Source: Bacteroidota bacterium (GTDB lineage Bacteria; Bacteroidota; Bacteroidia; Chitinophagales; Chitinophagaceae). From it: 64,000 nt of DNA. Below, in pieces: positions 37,601 to 46,135 of the stretch. Location of the stretch: the NCBI GenBank assembly GCA_020161435.1, contig JAIUNV010000005.1, positions 1-64,000 of the forward strand, read 5' to 3'. The notes under the pieces are model-generated. The model was not told the DNA's origin. It did not search any database and saw only the letters and a list, made by a program, of their open reading frames with translations. Made by a program: the position numbers and the translations under genes. Numbering within the stretch: position 1 is the stretch's first letter; each line of letters opens with the position of its first letter.

Positions 37601-38077
37601 ACACCGGGTGTTTATTTTGATGAAGAAAACCGCCGCCACCTCAATAACCTGCGTCAGGCTTATGCCGATGTGGCCATTAGCCTTTCTAATAAGGGTCAAA
37701 AGGATAGTGCACAAAAACTGCTGCAGCGGGTAGATAAAATGATGGACAGCACCAACATGCCGTATGGTTTAATCAGCCGGTATGCACTGCACAATCAAAC
37801 CAGCCTCATGCTCATGGAAGCGGCCTACCGTGCAGGCGATGAAGCATTGGCACAAAAAATAGGCAATGCTGTTCGCAAAGAACTGAACGAAGAAATGGCC
37901 TACTTTGCTGCCATTGGCGATAAGCGTTTGGAAAGAATGCAGTTGGAGTTTCAGCGATCGCAAATGATGCTGCAAATGCTCGACCAAATGGAAGAAGTGC
38001 TGAAGCGTAGCAAGGCACCCGTGGTAGAAGGTCCTGTAAAAATTGGTGGCGACAGCAATGCGCAACCAGCTCAATAA
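34652..38077 (+). CDS. DUF2723 (GT117-type) multi-pass membrane protein
   Basis: A 1,141-residue integral membrane protein typical of Bacteroidota. DUF2723 (GT117) is thought to be a protein O-mannosyltransferase-like glycosyltransferase. The N-terminal domain has LWDCGEFVASCFKLQIPHPP (about residue 30), the acidic residue expected in the GT-C first loop. About ten membrane segments follow. A conserved soluble stretch has LNQAGNQPRERDYAYVGS and LFSFGDNDTYPLWYAQE. The C-terminus (about residue 980 onward) is helical and Met/Gln-rich. The ATG at 34652 is used; an upstream TTG is less likely. Bases about 35505-35745 are markedly AT-rich with rare codons (ata, tta, aga), unlike the rest of the gene. 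Confidence 0.85.
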   Translation: MKFNRLNNIVGWIVFLIASTVYIMTAEKNGSLWDCGEFVASCFKLQIPHPPGAPMFVLIGRFFIVLFGDDPATAAKAVNIMSALASSFTILFLFWTITHFARKLVNPVVETINDTQALTIMGAGVVGALAYTFSDSFWYSAVEGEVYALSSFFTALVFWAMLKWEHQVDKDARTDAGTGHSNADRWIVFIFFMMGLSIGVHLLNLLTIPAIVMIYYFKRYSVTKWGTFWAFVIGCVITGVVQKFVIQYSIKGAGHFDILFVNDFGLPFFSGFTFYFVVLAGLIFWGLRLSRNSEIDSTHFAIWLIVFIGFIVFPFFTGGEMPIRVLRLIVIIALGLISAYFGHKKVGHFLRLGLWCFTFMLIGYSTYLTTMIRSSADPGVDMYNVDNPMSLVGYLGREQYGDFPLVYGQVFTAQSRNTSREEGAMRYQKSKENYIELGNDVKEVYDPADMMFFPRVWDRSNDQQHANYYADVLGIGRTDDPKMQSPETGPYERRPTFADNIRFFVGYQTYWMYLRYFMWNFAGKQNDVQGVYASNVRDGNWITGISFIDDLIYGPQSAMPETAKNNKANNKLLGLPLILGLFGLFFQYYRHRKDFLVNGLLFFFTGMAIVVYLNQAGNQPRERDYAYVGSFYAFAVWIGLAVPAFVLLAKENALKLLQKILIGAGVVYLLAAMSGSIATQDGKAFIGLALLGVVGTAVVAGIFFLLKALKSEKAIATGAFAITLLAAPAWMATQEWDDHDRSNKTMAPDLAVDYLNSCAPNAILFSFGDNDTYPLWYAQEVLGIRRDVRVINYSLLGIDWYINQLRYKVNASDAMDVIWSAEQIEGDKLNYALYQPRPGYEGPQNLYSILKDWVGTADMQKMYTEQGEPLPIYPTNSFYLPVDINLVLKNGTVKATDAVVDTVQFQVPKQIMFKNDLAVLAVIASNNFKRPIYFTSKFDELGFQNYLRRDGMTYRLVPVAGDEVNTEWAYEKMMKEFKFGNAETPGVYFDEENRRHLNNLRQAYADVAISLSNKGQKDSAQKLLQRVDKMMDSTNMPYGLISRYALHNQTSLMLMEAAYRAGDEALAQKIGNAVRKELNEEMAYFAAIGDKRLERMQLEFQRSQMMLQMLDQMEEVLKRSKAPVVEGPVKIGGDSNAQPAQ

Positions 38078-38098
38078 GCAGTGAACAAACTGAATATG

Positions 38099-38130
38099 AA
38101 AAGCCCGCAGCCATCAGCTGCGGGCTTTTC
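38099..38130. terminator. Bidirectional terminator
   Basis: AAAAGCCCGCAGC / GCTGCGGGCTTTT around a short loop, lying between the convergent DUF2723 and methyltransferase genes. Confidence 0.85.
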
Positions 38131-38132
38131 AT

Positions 38133-38573
38133 TTACCACACAAAAGGTATCAGTTTTTTTGTTCGTTGTCTGTATGCAGCATAGTCAGGAAAATGCTGGC
38201 ACAAGAGTTTTTCTTCGTGTACCATTTTGCGTACAATAACCAGTAGCAACGTGATGGCAACAGCCAAACGCCAGTAGCTGCAATGAGCGGTAAGTATAGC
38301 TGCTGTGTACAGCAACACCGAACTGTAATACGGATGACGGATGTACGCAAAAATGCCGCTGCTGATGAGGGTGGCATTTCTTCTTGGCTCCGGAAATACG
38401 GTGAGTTTCGATTGGCGGAATGCATAAGTTGTTGCCAATGCTATAACCATAGCCAATGTAAAAAGTACGATGCCTGCAGTATTGGCCGGAATAAGCGGGC
38501 CGGTGTACATGAGTATGCCAATACAACTAAATTGCAGCAACACGAGTACAGTAGAAAGAAGACTAATTTTCAT
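38133..38573 (-). CDS. Isoprenylcysteine carboxyl methyltransferase-family (ICMT/PEMT) membrane protein
   Basis: A 146-residue protein with about four membrane segments. The C-terminal signature GIFAYIRHPYYSSVLLY, followed by EEKLLCQHFPDYAAYRQRTKKLIPFVW-like ending, is that of the ICMT/PEMT fold, which methylates lipids or small molecules with S-adenosylmethionine. Bacterial members have various or unknown substrates. Length is in the usual range for short bacterial forms. It is transcribed divergently from the VWA gene, with only 79 bases between starts, so promoters must overlap. Confidence 0.78.
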   Translation of the reverse strand: MKISLLSTVLVLLQFSCIGILMYTGPLIPANTAGIVLFTLAMVIALATTYAFRQSKLTVFPEPRRNATLISSGIFAYIRHPYYSSVLLYTAAILTAHCSYWRLAVAITLLLVIVRKMVHEEKLLCQHFPDYAAYRQRTKKLIPFVW

Positions 38574-38652
38574 GTCAATTTTCGGTTATCGCAACAACCA
38601 TTGCGCCGTTGCTGTGTTATTTTCAGGTAATTTAGAGCAAAAGCGTTCATCC

Positions 38653-39750
38653 ATGAAGGGGCATCGGTTTTTGAAGTTTGAAGAAGGCGCAGATGGGAAA
38701 AGTAAATTCGATCAACTGCTGGATATTTTTATGCAAATGCTTACCTACACCAATGGTGATGTGAGTGAAGCATTGAACTGGATGAATGAGATAGACCGCA
38801 AGTTTGAGCTCACCGATTCCGAATACGGCATGGGCGATTTTATAGATGACCTGAAAGAACGGGGCTACATCTCCGAAGACCCGGAAAAAGGCAACATCAG
38901 CATTACACCAAAAACAGAACAAAGCATTCGCAAACGCAGCCTTGAAGAAATTTTTGGTAAGCTCCGTAAAACAAAGTCGGGCAACCACCAAACGTTTAAG
39001 CCTGGTGTTGGTGATGAAATAAATCCGGAAACCAAACCCTTCCAGTTTGGTGACACACTGGAGCAAATCGATTTTACCGAAAGCATTCGCAACGCACAAA
39101 TCAACCACGGCATCGAACGTTTTCAAATGCATGAAGATGATTTGCACATCCGTGAAACGGATTTTAAAACGCAAACATCTACCGTACTGATGATTGATAT
39201 CAGCCACTCCATGATTTTGTATGGCGAAGACCGCATCACCCCGGCCAAAAAAGTAGCCATGGCATTGAGTGAACTCATCACCACCAAGTATCCGAAAGAC
39301 ACATTGGATATTGTAGTGTTTGGCAACGATGCATGGACGGTAGAAATAAAAGAACTGCCTTACCTGCAAGTAGGACCATACCACACCAACACGGTGGCGG
39401 GTATAGAGCTGGCCATGGAACTGCTGCGCAAAAGAAAAAATCCGAACAAGCAGATATTTATGATAACCGATGGCAAGCCTACCTGTTTGAAAATCGGGAA
39501 GCGGTATTACAAAAACAGTTTCGGCATCGACCGTAAAATTTTCAGTCGTTGCCTCAATCTGGCCGCCCAATGCAAGAAGTTGAAAATACCGATCACTACA
39601 TTTATGATTGCGACCGACCCTTATTTGCAGCGCTTTGTAACAGAGTTTACAGAAACCAATAATGGCAAAGCCTTCTTTGCATCACTCGACAATCTTGGCG
39701 CTTTCATCTTCCGCGATTTTGAAAGTGGCAGAAGGAAGACGCTTTACTAG
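38653..39750 (+). CDS. VWA-domain protein, partner of the AAA ATPase
   Basis: A 365-residue cytoplasmic protein. The N-terminal 180 residues are helical and charged (FKFEEGADGKSKFDQLLDIF). The C-terminal von Willebrand A domain has an intact metal-binding MIDAS: VLMIDISHSM (D-x-S-x-S, about residue 182), the Thr region and MITDGKPT. I start at 38653, where the conserved protein begins; the longer frame overlaps the divergent gene. It precedes a MoxR/Mg-chelatase-type AAA ATPase by 118 bases. Such AAA-VWA pairs act together as metal-insertion or protein-remodelling chaperones. The client is not evident. Confidence 0.82.
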   Translation: MKGHRFLKFEEGADGKSKFDQLLDIFMQMLTYTNGDVSEALNWMNEIDRKFELTDSEYGMGDFIDDLKERGYISEDPEKGNISITPKTEQSIRKRSLEEIFGKLRKTKSGNHQTFKPGVGDEINPETKPFQFGDTLEQIDFTESIRNAQINHGIERFQMHEDDLHIRETDFKTQTSTVLMIDISHSMILYGEDRITPAKKVAMALSELITTKYPKDTLDIVVFGNDAWTVEIKELPYLQVGPYHTNTVAGIELAMELLRKRKNPNKQIFMITDGKPTCLKIGKRYYKNSFGIDRKIFSRCLNLAAQCKKLKIPITTFMIATDPYLQRFVTEFTETNNGKAFFASLDNLGAFIFRDFESGRRKTLY

Positions 39751-39824
39751 TAAAGTTTGCAGTTAGCAGTTTGCAAGCAACAAGGAAGACGAATCACCAA
39801 AAAAGGAATTAACAAACAATAGAA

Positions 39825-39866
39825 TATATCAGACATCAGACATCGTATATCAGACATCAGACATCA
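39825..39866 (+). repeat. Two tandem 21-bp repeats
   Basis: TATATCAGACATCAGACATC plus one base, twice in a row, directly before the start of the AAA ATPase gene. Related GACATC words occur at 45230-45260. Confidence 0.75.
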
Positions 39867-39868
39867 TT

Positions 39869-41413
39869 ATGAGTAACCATCCCAACATAGCCACCATTGG
39901 CCAACTCAAAGCCAGCGGTTATCAACCGAAGAGCATCAAGCAAGAAATCAGGGATAACCTGATTCAGAAAATACAAAACAAGCAAGAAACATTTCCCGGC
40001 ATTTTGGGCTATGAAGACAGCGTTATTCCGGATACGGAAAGAGCCTTGCTGAGCCGCCACAACATACTGTTTCTCGGTTTGCGTGGCCAAGCCAAAACCC
40101 GCATGGCACGCCAAATGATTGACCTGCTGGATGAATACATTCCCGTTGTAGCCGGCAGCGATATCAACGATGATCCGTTGAATCCGCTGAGCAAATACGC
40201 CCGTGACCTCATTTATGAAAAAGGCGACGATACACCGGTGGAATGGATTCACCGCAGCCAACGCTATGGCGAAAAGCTGGCCACGCCTGATGTAAGTGTG
40301 GCTGATTTGATTGGCGATATCGATCCCATTAAAGCCGCCAACCTTAAGCTGAGTTTTGCTGATGAACGGGTGTTGCACTACGGTATCATTCCACGTAGCA
40401 ACCGATGCATTTTCGTGATTAACGAGCTGCCCGATTTGCAAGCCCGTATACAGGTAGCGTTATTCAATATTTTGCAGGAAGGCGATATACAGATTCGTGG
40501 TTTCAAACTACGGTTGCCACTGGATATTTTGTTTGTGTTTACCGCCAACCCAGAAGATTACACCAACCGTGGCAGCATTGTTACACCGCTCAAAGACCGT
40601 ATCGAAAGCCAGATTCTGACGCACTATCCACGCAGTATCGAAACTGCTTTGTCCATTACCGAACAAGAAGCAGCCATCTTACCACAACAAGCTGAGAAAG
40701 TTGCCGTGAGTGATTTGGTGAAACGATTGATTGAGCAAATTTCTTTCGAAGCCCGCAGCAGCGAGTTTGTAGACAAGAAGAGTGGTGTATCTGCACGTTT
40801 GACCATTTCTGCATTGGAAAATGCGTACAGCACCGCAGAGCGTAGGGCCATCATTCACAATGAACCTGCCACACAAGTGTGGATCAGCGATTTAGTAGGT
40901 ATCATTCCTTCCATCACCGGTAAAATAGAATTGGTGTACGAAGGAGAGCAGGAAGGGCCCTATCAGGTGGCTGTGAACTTGTTGGAAAAAGCTATGCGTT
41001 CTGTGTTTGTACAATACTTCCCCAATCCGGATGCGTTAAAAAAACGCCGTAACACCGGTAAGCCTTCGCAGCAAGGCAAAGAAGAAGAGAATCCGTACAA
41101 GGCTATTGTGAACTGGTTTGATGCCGGCAATAAAATTGATTTGTTAGTGGATGCCAGCGACCGCGAAAAGATGAATCAACTCTATCAGGTGAGTGGACTA
41201 CATGCATTGGTGACAAAATTGTTTAACCGAAGCGATGAAATGGAAACGGCATTGCTCATGGAATTTGTATTGCACGGTTTGGCCTCGTATTCTCTCATCA
41301 GCAAAAAAACACTGGATGGCAAAATTGAATTCAAAGACCTGATGGGCAGTATGCTCAACTTTGGCGGCAACTTATATGACAATGAAGAATTGTCGGAAGA
41401 TGATTTTAACTAA
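39869..41413 (+). CDS. MoxR/Mg-chelatase-like AAA+ ATPase
   Basis: A 514-residue AAA+ protein. Walker A is FLGLRGQAKTRMAR (about residue 68), Walker B is CIFVINELPDL (about residue 178) and sensor 1 is FTANPEDYTNRGSIVTP with the arginine-finger region KDRIESQ. It belongs to the helix-2-insert clade with magnesium chelatase I and MoxR. The C-terminal about 170 residues are helical and specific to this group. With the VWA gene upstream it should form a two-component AAA-VWA machine. A strong terminator at 41426 closes the operon. Substrate unknown. Confidence 0.85.
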   Translation: MSNHPNIATIGQLKASGYQPKSIKQEIRDNLIQKIQNKQETFPGILGYEDSVIPDTERALLSRHNILFLGLRGQAKTRMARQMIDLLDEYIPVVAGSDINDDPLNPLSKYARDLIYEKGDDTPVEWIHRSQRYGEKLATPDVSVADLIGDIDPIKAANLKLSFADERVLHYGIIPRSNRCIFVINELPDLQARIQVALFNILQEGDIQIRGFKLRLPLDILFVFTANPEDYTNRGSIVTPLKDRIESQILTHYPRSIETALSITEQEAAILPQQAEKVAVSDLVKRLIEQISFEARSSEFVDKKSGVSARLTISALENAYSTAERRAIIHNEPATQVWISDLVGIIPSITGKIELVYEGEQEGPYQVAVNLLEKAMRSVFVQYFPNPDALKKRRNTGKPSQQGKEEENPYKAIVNWFDAGNKIDLLVDASDREKMNQLYQVSGLHALVTKLFNRSDEMETALLMEFVLHGLASYSLISKKTLDGKIEFKDLMGSMLNFGGNLYDNEELSEDDFN

Positions 41414-41425
41414 TCTATCGTTCTC

Positions 41426-41458
41426 ATCATCCCCGGCAATAGTCGGGGATGATTTTTT
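41426..41458 (+). terminator. Terminator of the VWA-AAA operon
   Basis: ATCATCCCCG / CGGGGATGAT perfect stem with an 8-base loop, followed by a T6 tract, 12 bases past the stop. Confidence 0.9.
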
Positions 41459-41502
41459 ATAGCTACTATGTCGCTCAGATTTTGTGCAGCAATCCCAATC
41501 CG

Positions 41503-42399
41503 TTATTTACTTGAAGGCAGGCTAATTACATCGTACACATTGTTTCGGATGTTGTCGGCCATCTTGTCCATGGGCAGGTCGTTGGTATCGGTACCAAACG
41601 GGTCTTCAATTTCTTCAGCAATCAACTCCAAACTAGCCAGTACATAAAAAATAAATACTACTACTGGTATGGCAATCCAACCAAGGGTAAAGGCAAAACC
41701 CAATGGCAACGTAGCTACATATACTGCAATAAACTTTTTAATAAAGCTGCTGTAAGAGTAGGGTATGGGTGTGTTTTTGATGCGTTCGCAAGCACCACAA
41801 ACCACCATGAGTGATTGCAACTCTGCATTGATTGTTATCAGTTGCTCACCGGTAATGCGCTGTTGCTGATACAACTGCTGAATTCTTTTTTGCAACGCCA
41901 AACTAAACTGCAGCGGCATGTGCTTGTTGCGGTCGAAAGCCGCCAGCTCCGGATGTTCTGTTTCATCCAACGCATAGCGTGTACTGTCTTTTTGCAAATG
42001 CAATTGCAGTTCCTTCGGAAAAAGTCCCAGCATTTTGCGGCAGTAATTGCGGTTGTCGAAATCATCGGCAGGTAGCATACTATCCAGTTTGATAGCAAGG
42101 TTGCGACAATTGTTGACCAAGCTGCCCCACAGTTTGCGGCCTTCCCACCAACGGTCGTAAGCGCTGTTGGTACGAAACACCAGCAGCATGGAAATAGCAA
42201 AGCCCAGCAATTGGTGCATGATGGGAATATTTTTTACATATGCCTGATTCGCCAGTTTCAGGTAATGCATTTCCAGCCAGGCCACACCGCCGGTGTACAA
42301 GGCCAGCAGTATAAGCATGGGCAATAGTTTGCGAAATGTATCGGCCTTATGAAATTGAAACAATGGTTTCAACCAGTCTTTCGAATTGTAGTACTGCAT
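41503..42399 (-). CDS. Bestrophin-family anion channel
   Basis: A 298-residue membrane protein of the bestrophin/UPF0187 family. Family markers are SMLLVFRTNSAYDRWWEGRKLWG (about residue 70), the neck-region ACERIKNTPIPYSY (about 205) and the acidic EIEDPFGTDTNDLP near the C-terminus, which corresponds to the Ca-clasp region of animal bestrophins. About four membrane helices. Bacterial homologues assemble as pentameric ion channels. It is followed by an SDR-type gene on the same strand, which ends 18 bases upstream of the channel start, so co-transcription is likely. Confidence 0.9.
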   Translation of the reverse strand: MQYYNSKDWLKPLFQFHKADTFRKLLPMLILLALYTGGVAWLEMHYLKLANQAYVKNIPIMHQLLGFAISMLLVFRTNSAYDRWWEGRKLWGSLVNNCRNLAIKLDSMLPADDFDNRNYCRKMLGLFPKELQLHLQKDSTRYALDETEHPELAAFDRNKHMPLQFSLALQKRIQQLYQQQRITGEQLITINAELQSLMVVCGACERIKNTPIPYSYSSFIKKFIAVYVATLPLGFAFTLGWIAIPVVVFIFYVLASLELIAEEIEDPFGTDTNDLPMDKMADNIRNNVYDVISLPSSK

Positions 42400-42416
42400 G
42401 CTGCAAAGTAATGGGC

Positions 42417-43853
42417 CTATGGTTTAAACGAAATCAAATTGTTGGCCATGCCATTAAAAATGAACACATGAAAAGGCAATACGCTGTACCAATACAACCT
42501 GCCCCACACGCCCTTTGGACGAAACGTGGCGGTTTGTCGCAGGTAAAGCTGGTTGTTCTTTTTCATGAGTTTGAATTCGAGCCATGCTTCGCCGGGTAGT
42601 TTCATTTCTGCAAAAAGCAAGAGCCGCTTTTCTTGTTTGTCGGCAATGAGTACCCGCCAAAAATCGAGTGCATCGCCGGCGTTAATTTCATTTGGATGGG
42701 TGCGACCCCGGCGAAGGCCCACACCACCCGCCAACTTATCCATAAAGCCACGAATGCGCCACAACACATTGCCATAATACCAGCCCCTTTTGCCGCCAAT
42801 ACTCCAGATATTGTCGAGTACCTGTGCTTCTTTATCACCCACTTTCCGCCATTTGATGTCGTGAAAACAACCGTGCTTGGGCACTTCCACCTGCATCATT
42901 AGCTGCGGCGAAGTATTGCTGGCACTAAAGGAATCAATCCAACTACTAATCACCATGTGTTGCTCAATACGCTGAAAAGCCATGGTAACGGCTGTTGTAT
43001 AGGGGATGAGTTCAATCTGCAATTCTTCAGCCAGTTTATTAGGGCTGGCAATCACATTCACCTTCATGCTATCCACCAGATTTTTAGCCAGCGGGTAACT
43101 GGTAGCAGTCACAAAATACAGCCAGTTGCTCGATAGTCTTGGTGTCATGATGGGCACAGTAATGATGGTTCGGTGCAGCTTTCGTACAGCTGCAAATTGC
43201 AACAGCATTTGTTTGTAGGTGAGTATGTCGGGCCCGCCAATATCATAATGATGATGGTAGTATACAGGTTGCAACATTACGCCACACAAAAAATGAATGA
43301 CATTGCGAATAGCAATGGGTTGGCACAACGTGTTGAGCCATTTGGGAGCAATCATCACCGGTAGTTTTTCTACCAGGTCGCGGATGATTTCGAAGCTGGC
43401 ACTGCCCGACCCCACAATGATGCCTGCCCGTAGTGTGGTGAGTGGTACACGGCTGCTGCCCAAGATTTTTTCTACCCGTAGCCGGCTTTCGAGATGGGAA
43501 CTCAGCTGCGTTTCATTGACAATGCCGCTCAGGTAAATGATTTGCTGACACGTTGTTGTATTGATATAATCCACAAAATGTTGCGCAGCAGCACTTTCGC
43601 TCTGCGAAAAATCGCCGTTGGCACTCATGGAGTGTACCAGGTAAAATGCGACGTCTATGGAGTGGGGTAAATGTGCAAGTGAAGCAGGTTGCAACAAGTC
43701 GGCTTCATAAATAGGCATGCGGTCGTGTGCATTCGCTTCTTCAAAACGGGCGGCGTTTCTTACCACGGCATGTATGCTGTGGCCGGCTTCCAGCAATACC
43801 GGAATTAATCGCTGCGCAATGTAGCCGTTAGCACCCGTTACCAAAATTTCCAT
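42417..43853 (-). CDS. SDR-DUF2867 fusion oxidoreductase
   Basis: A 478-residue protein. The N-terminal about 300 residues are an atypical short-chain dehydrogenase with the nucleotide-binding motif VTGANGYIAQRL (residue 5). The variant active site has HSMSANGDF and YLSGIV. The C-terminal about 160 residues fit DUF2867 (WSIGGKRGWYYGNVLWRIRGFMDKLAGGVGLRRGR). This fusion, like E. coli YbjT, is widespread and of unknown substrate. The C-terminus ends with hydrophobic segments that could touch the membrane (YWYSVLPFHVFIFNGMA). Probably in one transcript with the bestrophin gene. Confidence 0.8.
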   Translation of the reverse strand: MEILVTGANGYIAQRLIPVLLEAGHSIHAVVRNAARFEEANAHDRMPIYEADLLQPASLAHLPHSIDVAFYLVHSMSANGDFSQSESAAAQHFVDYINTTTCQQIIYLSGIVNETQLSSHLESRLRVEKILGSSRVPLTTLRAGIIVGSGSASFEIIRDLVEKLPVMIAPKWLNTLCQPIAIRNVIHFLCGVMLQPVYYHHHYDIGGPDILTYKQMLLQFAAVRKLHRTIITVPIMTPRLSSNWLYFVTATSYPLAKNLVDSMKVNVIASPNKLAEELQIELIPYTTAVTMAFQRIEQHMVISSWIDSFSASNTSPQLMMQVEVPKHGCFHDIKWRKVGDKEAQVLDNIWSIGGKRGWYYGNVLWRIRGFMDKLAGGVGLRRGRTHPNEINAGDALDFWRVLIADKQEKRLLLFAEMKLPGEAWLEFKLMKKNNQLYLRQTATFRPKGVWGRLYWYSVLPFHVFIFNGMANNLISFKP

Positions 43854-44022
43854 TGGGGTAAGTTACCGCATTTCCCCACAGCATGGGGTTGAAATGATGG
43901 GACGCGGATAGGCAGGATGAAACGGATTTTCGCAGATATCAAAAGATTTCTCCGTGCCCTCCTTAACTCTCCCGCCTGCTGCGGGACAAGTTGTGTGAAA
44001 TAATTGCCGAAGGCAAAAGCTC

Positions 44023-45105
44023 CTACAGTCCGAACGGATATGTTTCATCCATCAAGCCACTCACTGGTAGCGTCCGTTTTTCGGCACTGCTTTGCAAGGC
44101 CAGTTCAATGATGCGAATGGTATTGTAGCCATGTGCCGGTTTTTCCCGTAAGGGGGCACCATGCACTATACTGTTGTACAAATTGCGGTAATAGTCGCCA
44201 AAATTGCCGGCCATGCTCGGCAGCAATTGCCGGATAACTGTTCCGTTCTGCTCCGTATGTAGCAGGCCTTCGTTGCCGGCAGGCTCAAGCCCCCAATCAT
44301 CGCCGGTAGGCAAATGACCTTCTTTCAACAAAGCTTCCTGTGGGTCGTCGCCGCTTTTGATGTAAGAGCCAAGGGTGCCATGCAACATATATCGGGGACC
44401 CATTTCCCGAACCAGCATGCCTGATTTCAGAATGACACGGGTAAAATCATAATCGAGACGGATATCGAAGTAGTCATCGATGCGGGCATGGGGGCGCTGC
44501 ATTTTTACAGTAGCCGTTATTTCTTTCGGCAAGCCAAACAGGCACAGCGCCTGATCGATGAGGTGGGAGCCGAGGTCGTACAGAATGCCGCTGCCGGGTT
44601 TAGGCTCTTCCCGCCAGGCATTGGCTTTTGCCTCGGGGCGGTACCGGTCGAAGTGGCATTCGTATTCATGCACCGACCCAAGTGTTTGCTGCTGCAGCAA
44701 TTGTACAATGGTGCGGAAATCGCTGACATAGCGACGGTTGTGGTACACACTCAGTATGGTGCCGGCCTGTTGAGCCGCTTCTACCAACTGGCGGGCTTCA
44801 TCGCTGGTATTGGTAAATGGTTTTTCCAACACCACATGCTTGCCAGCCGCCAGTGCCTGCAAGCTGTAGGGAAAATGCGTTTCGTTGGGCGTTGTCACAA
44901 CCACCACATCCACGGCTTGGTCTTGCAGTAAATCGTAGAAATTGCGATAGGTAATGATGCCGGGATACTTGGCAGCGGCCAAATCAGTCCGGCGTTCTAC
45001 CACCGCATGCAGCCGAAAACCGGGAAGGGTAGTTACAAAAGGGGCATGAAATACCTGCGCCGACATGCCAAAACCTACAATACCAACGTTGAGCGTTTTT
45101 TCCAT
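44023..45105 (-). CDS. Gfo/Idh/MocA-family oxidoreductase
   Basis: A 360-residue NAD(P)-dependent enzyme. The Rossmann start is VGIVGFGMSAQVFHAPF (residue 7), and the family signature is AGKHVVLEKPFTNTSDEA with the catalytic Lys of EKP (about residue 95). The C-terminal alpha/beta domain (SGILYDLGSHLIDQALCLFG) holds the sugar site with the conserved His. Close families act on sugars or inositols (YdgJ-type). Gene neighbours give no pathway. The ATG at 45105 is clear. A cluster of short tandem repeats lies just upstream of the start. Confidence 0.87.
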   Translation of the reverse strand: MEKTLNVGIVGFGMSAQVFHAPFVTTLPGFRLHAVVERRTDLAAAKYPGIITYRNFYDLLQDQAVDVVVVTTPNETHFPYSLQALAAGKHVVLEKPFTNTSDEARQLVEAAQQAGTILSVYHNRRYVSDFRTIVQLLQQQTLGSVHEYECHFDRYRPEAKANAWREEPKPGSGILYDLGSHLIDQALCLFGLPKEITATVKMQRPHARIDDYFDIRLDYDFTRVILKSGMLVREMGPRYMLHGTLGSYIKSGDDPQEALLKEGHLPTGDDWGLEPAGNEGLLHTEQNGTVIRQLLPSMAGNFGDYYRNLYNSIVHGAPLREKPAHGYNTIRIIELALQSSAEKRTLPVSGLMDETYPFGL

Positions 45106-45130
45106 GGGGCCGAAGTTCGGAAGTTCCTGG

Positions 45131-45184
45131 GTTCACAAGTTCCACAAGTTTTCGAGTTCACAAGTTCCAATGTTCACAAGTTCC
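45131..45184 (+). repeat. Three copies of a 13-bp repeat (GTTCACAAGTTCC)
   Basis: Copies at 45131, 45156 and 45172, with degenerate ones around them. The same word occurs in tandem at 56345-56376. It lies between the starts and ends of unrelated genes, so it is an intergenic dispersed simple repeat. Confidence 0.75.
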
Positions 45185-45259
45185 AGCGTTCACTAGTTGG
45201 AATCTGCAATTAATAGAAGTTGAATTAGACATCCCAAACCTGACATCGTACATCTGACA

Positions 45260-46054
45260 TCAAATTTCCACTTCCACCCAGGTATGGTCAGCCAGTAGCT
45301 TCACGGCGGATATGAATTGTTTGAAAGGACCGCTGCCGCCCCATTCTTTCGGACTGACCAGACTAAGCAAGTGATTGCCGTCCTTCTTTTCGTACATGTA
45401 ATAGGTTTGGCCAATCACCGGCTGAAAACTCAATCTGGCATCGTAAATCATCAGGGAGAGTTCTTTGCGTTTGCGCAACTCCTGAGCCTGTTTGGCCAAA
45501 AGTTCAATCTGCTGCCGAATTTGATCCAGCTGCATGTCGGTTTGCTGCTCCATGGCCAGCAGGGCCTTGTGTTTGATAACGCCTTCTTCGGTGGGCTTAA
45601 TGGCGACACTGCCCACGGAGGAAGCATAGGGCAACACACTCATTTGCTTGTGGTACATCTCCACGTTGGTAAACGGAGTGCCATCTGGTTGGATGCCGGT
45701 TTGTGTAATTTTCAGGTAGCCATTGGGCATAATTTCCTTCACAACGGTCAGTACAGTTTGCTCCGCCTTCTGAAACTGTATTTCCAGACAGCTGGCATTT
45801 TTGAATTGCCCCAGTACACTGTCGGCCAAATCCTGATTGTCGAAAGGGTGCCACTCACCATCCGGCGTAAAACGGTATTCGCTATAGAAGGCGCCGTTGT
45901 CCTGCGCCACCCAGTTGGTGGTCACAATCAGCTGGTGCTGCTTGTTGTCGGTTTCCATTTTGTAGTTGCCACTTTTTGGGGCCATGCCAAACTGGAAATC
46001 ACATTTTTCAGGAAAGAGTTGCCACGCAGCCAGAAAATTATATGCTTGAACCAT
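45260..46054 (-). CDS. DUF2452 protein
   Basis: A 264-residue cytoplasmic protein. The C-terminal half fits DUF2452 (VLPYASSVGSVAIKPTEEG, then EQQTDMQLDQIRQQIELLAKQAQ and YYMYEKKDGNHLLSLVSPKEWG). The N-terminal half looks like a beta-rich ligand-binding domain similar to YopX- or CpeT-like folds (AAWQLFPEKCDFQFG, SGNYKMETD, FYSEYRFTPDG). I therefore see a two-domain arrangement. I use the ATG at 46054 since the upstream residues are hydrophobic noise; 46087 is possible. Function unknown. Confidence 0.7.
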   Translation of the reverse strand: MVQAYNFLAAWQLFPEKCDFQFGMAPKSGNYKMETDNKQHQLIVTTNWVAQDNGAFYSEYRFTPDGEWHPFDNQDLADSVLGQFKNASCLEIQFQKAEQTVLTVVKEIMPNGYLKITQTGIQPDGTPFTNVEMYHKQMSVLPYASSVGSVAIKPTEEGVIKHKALLAMEQQTDMQLDQIRQQIELLAKQAQELRKRKELSLMIYDARLSFQPVIGQTYYMYEKKDGNHLLSLVSPKEWGGSGPFKQFISAVKLLADHTWVEVEI

Positions 46055-46135
46055 GACTTGTGTAAACAGTATCCATCTTATTGACAATCATTGTTTTAAA
46101 AAGCATGTCGAATTCGATGGTAGATGAAAATGATG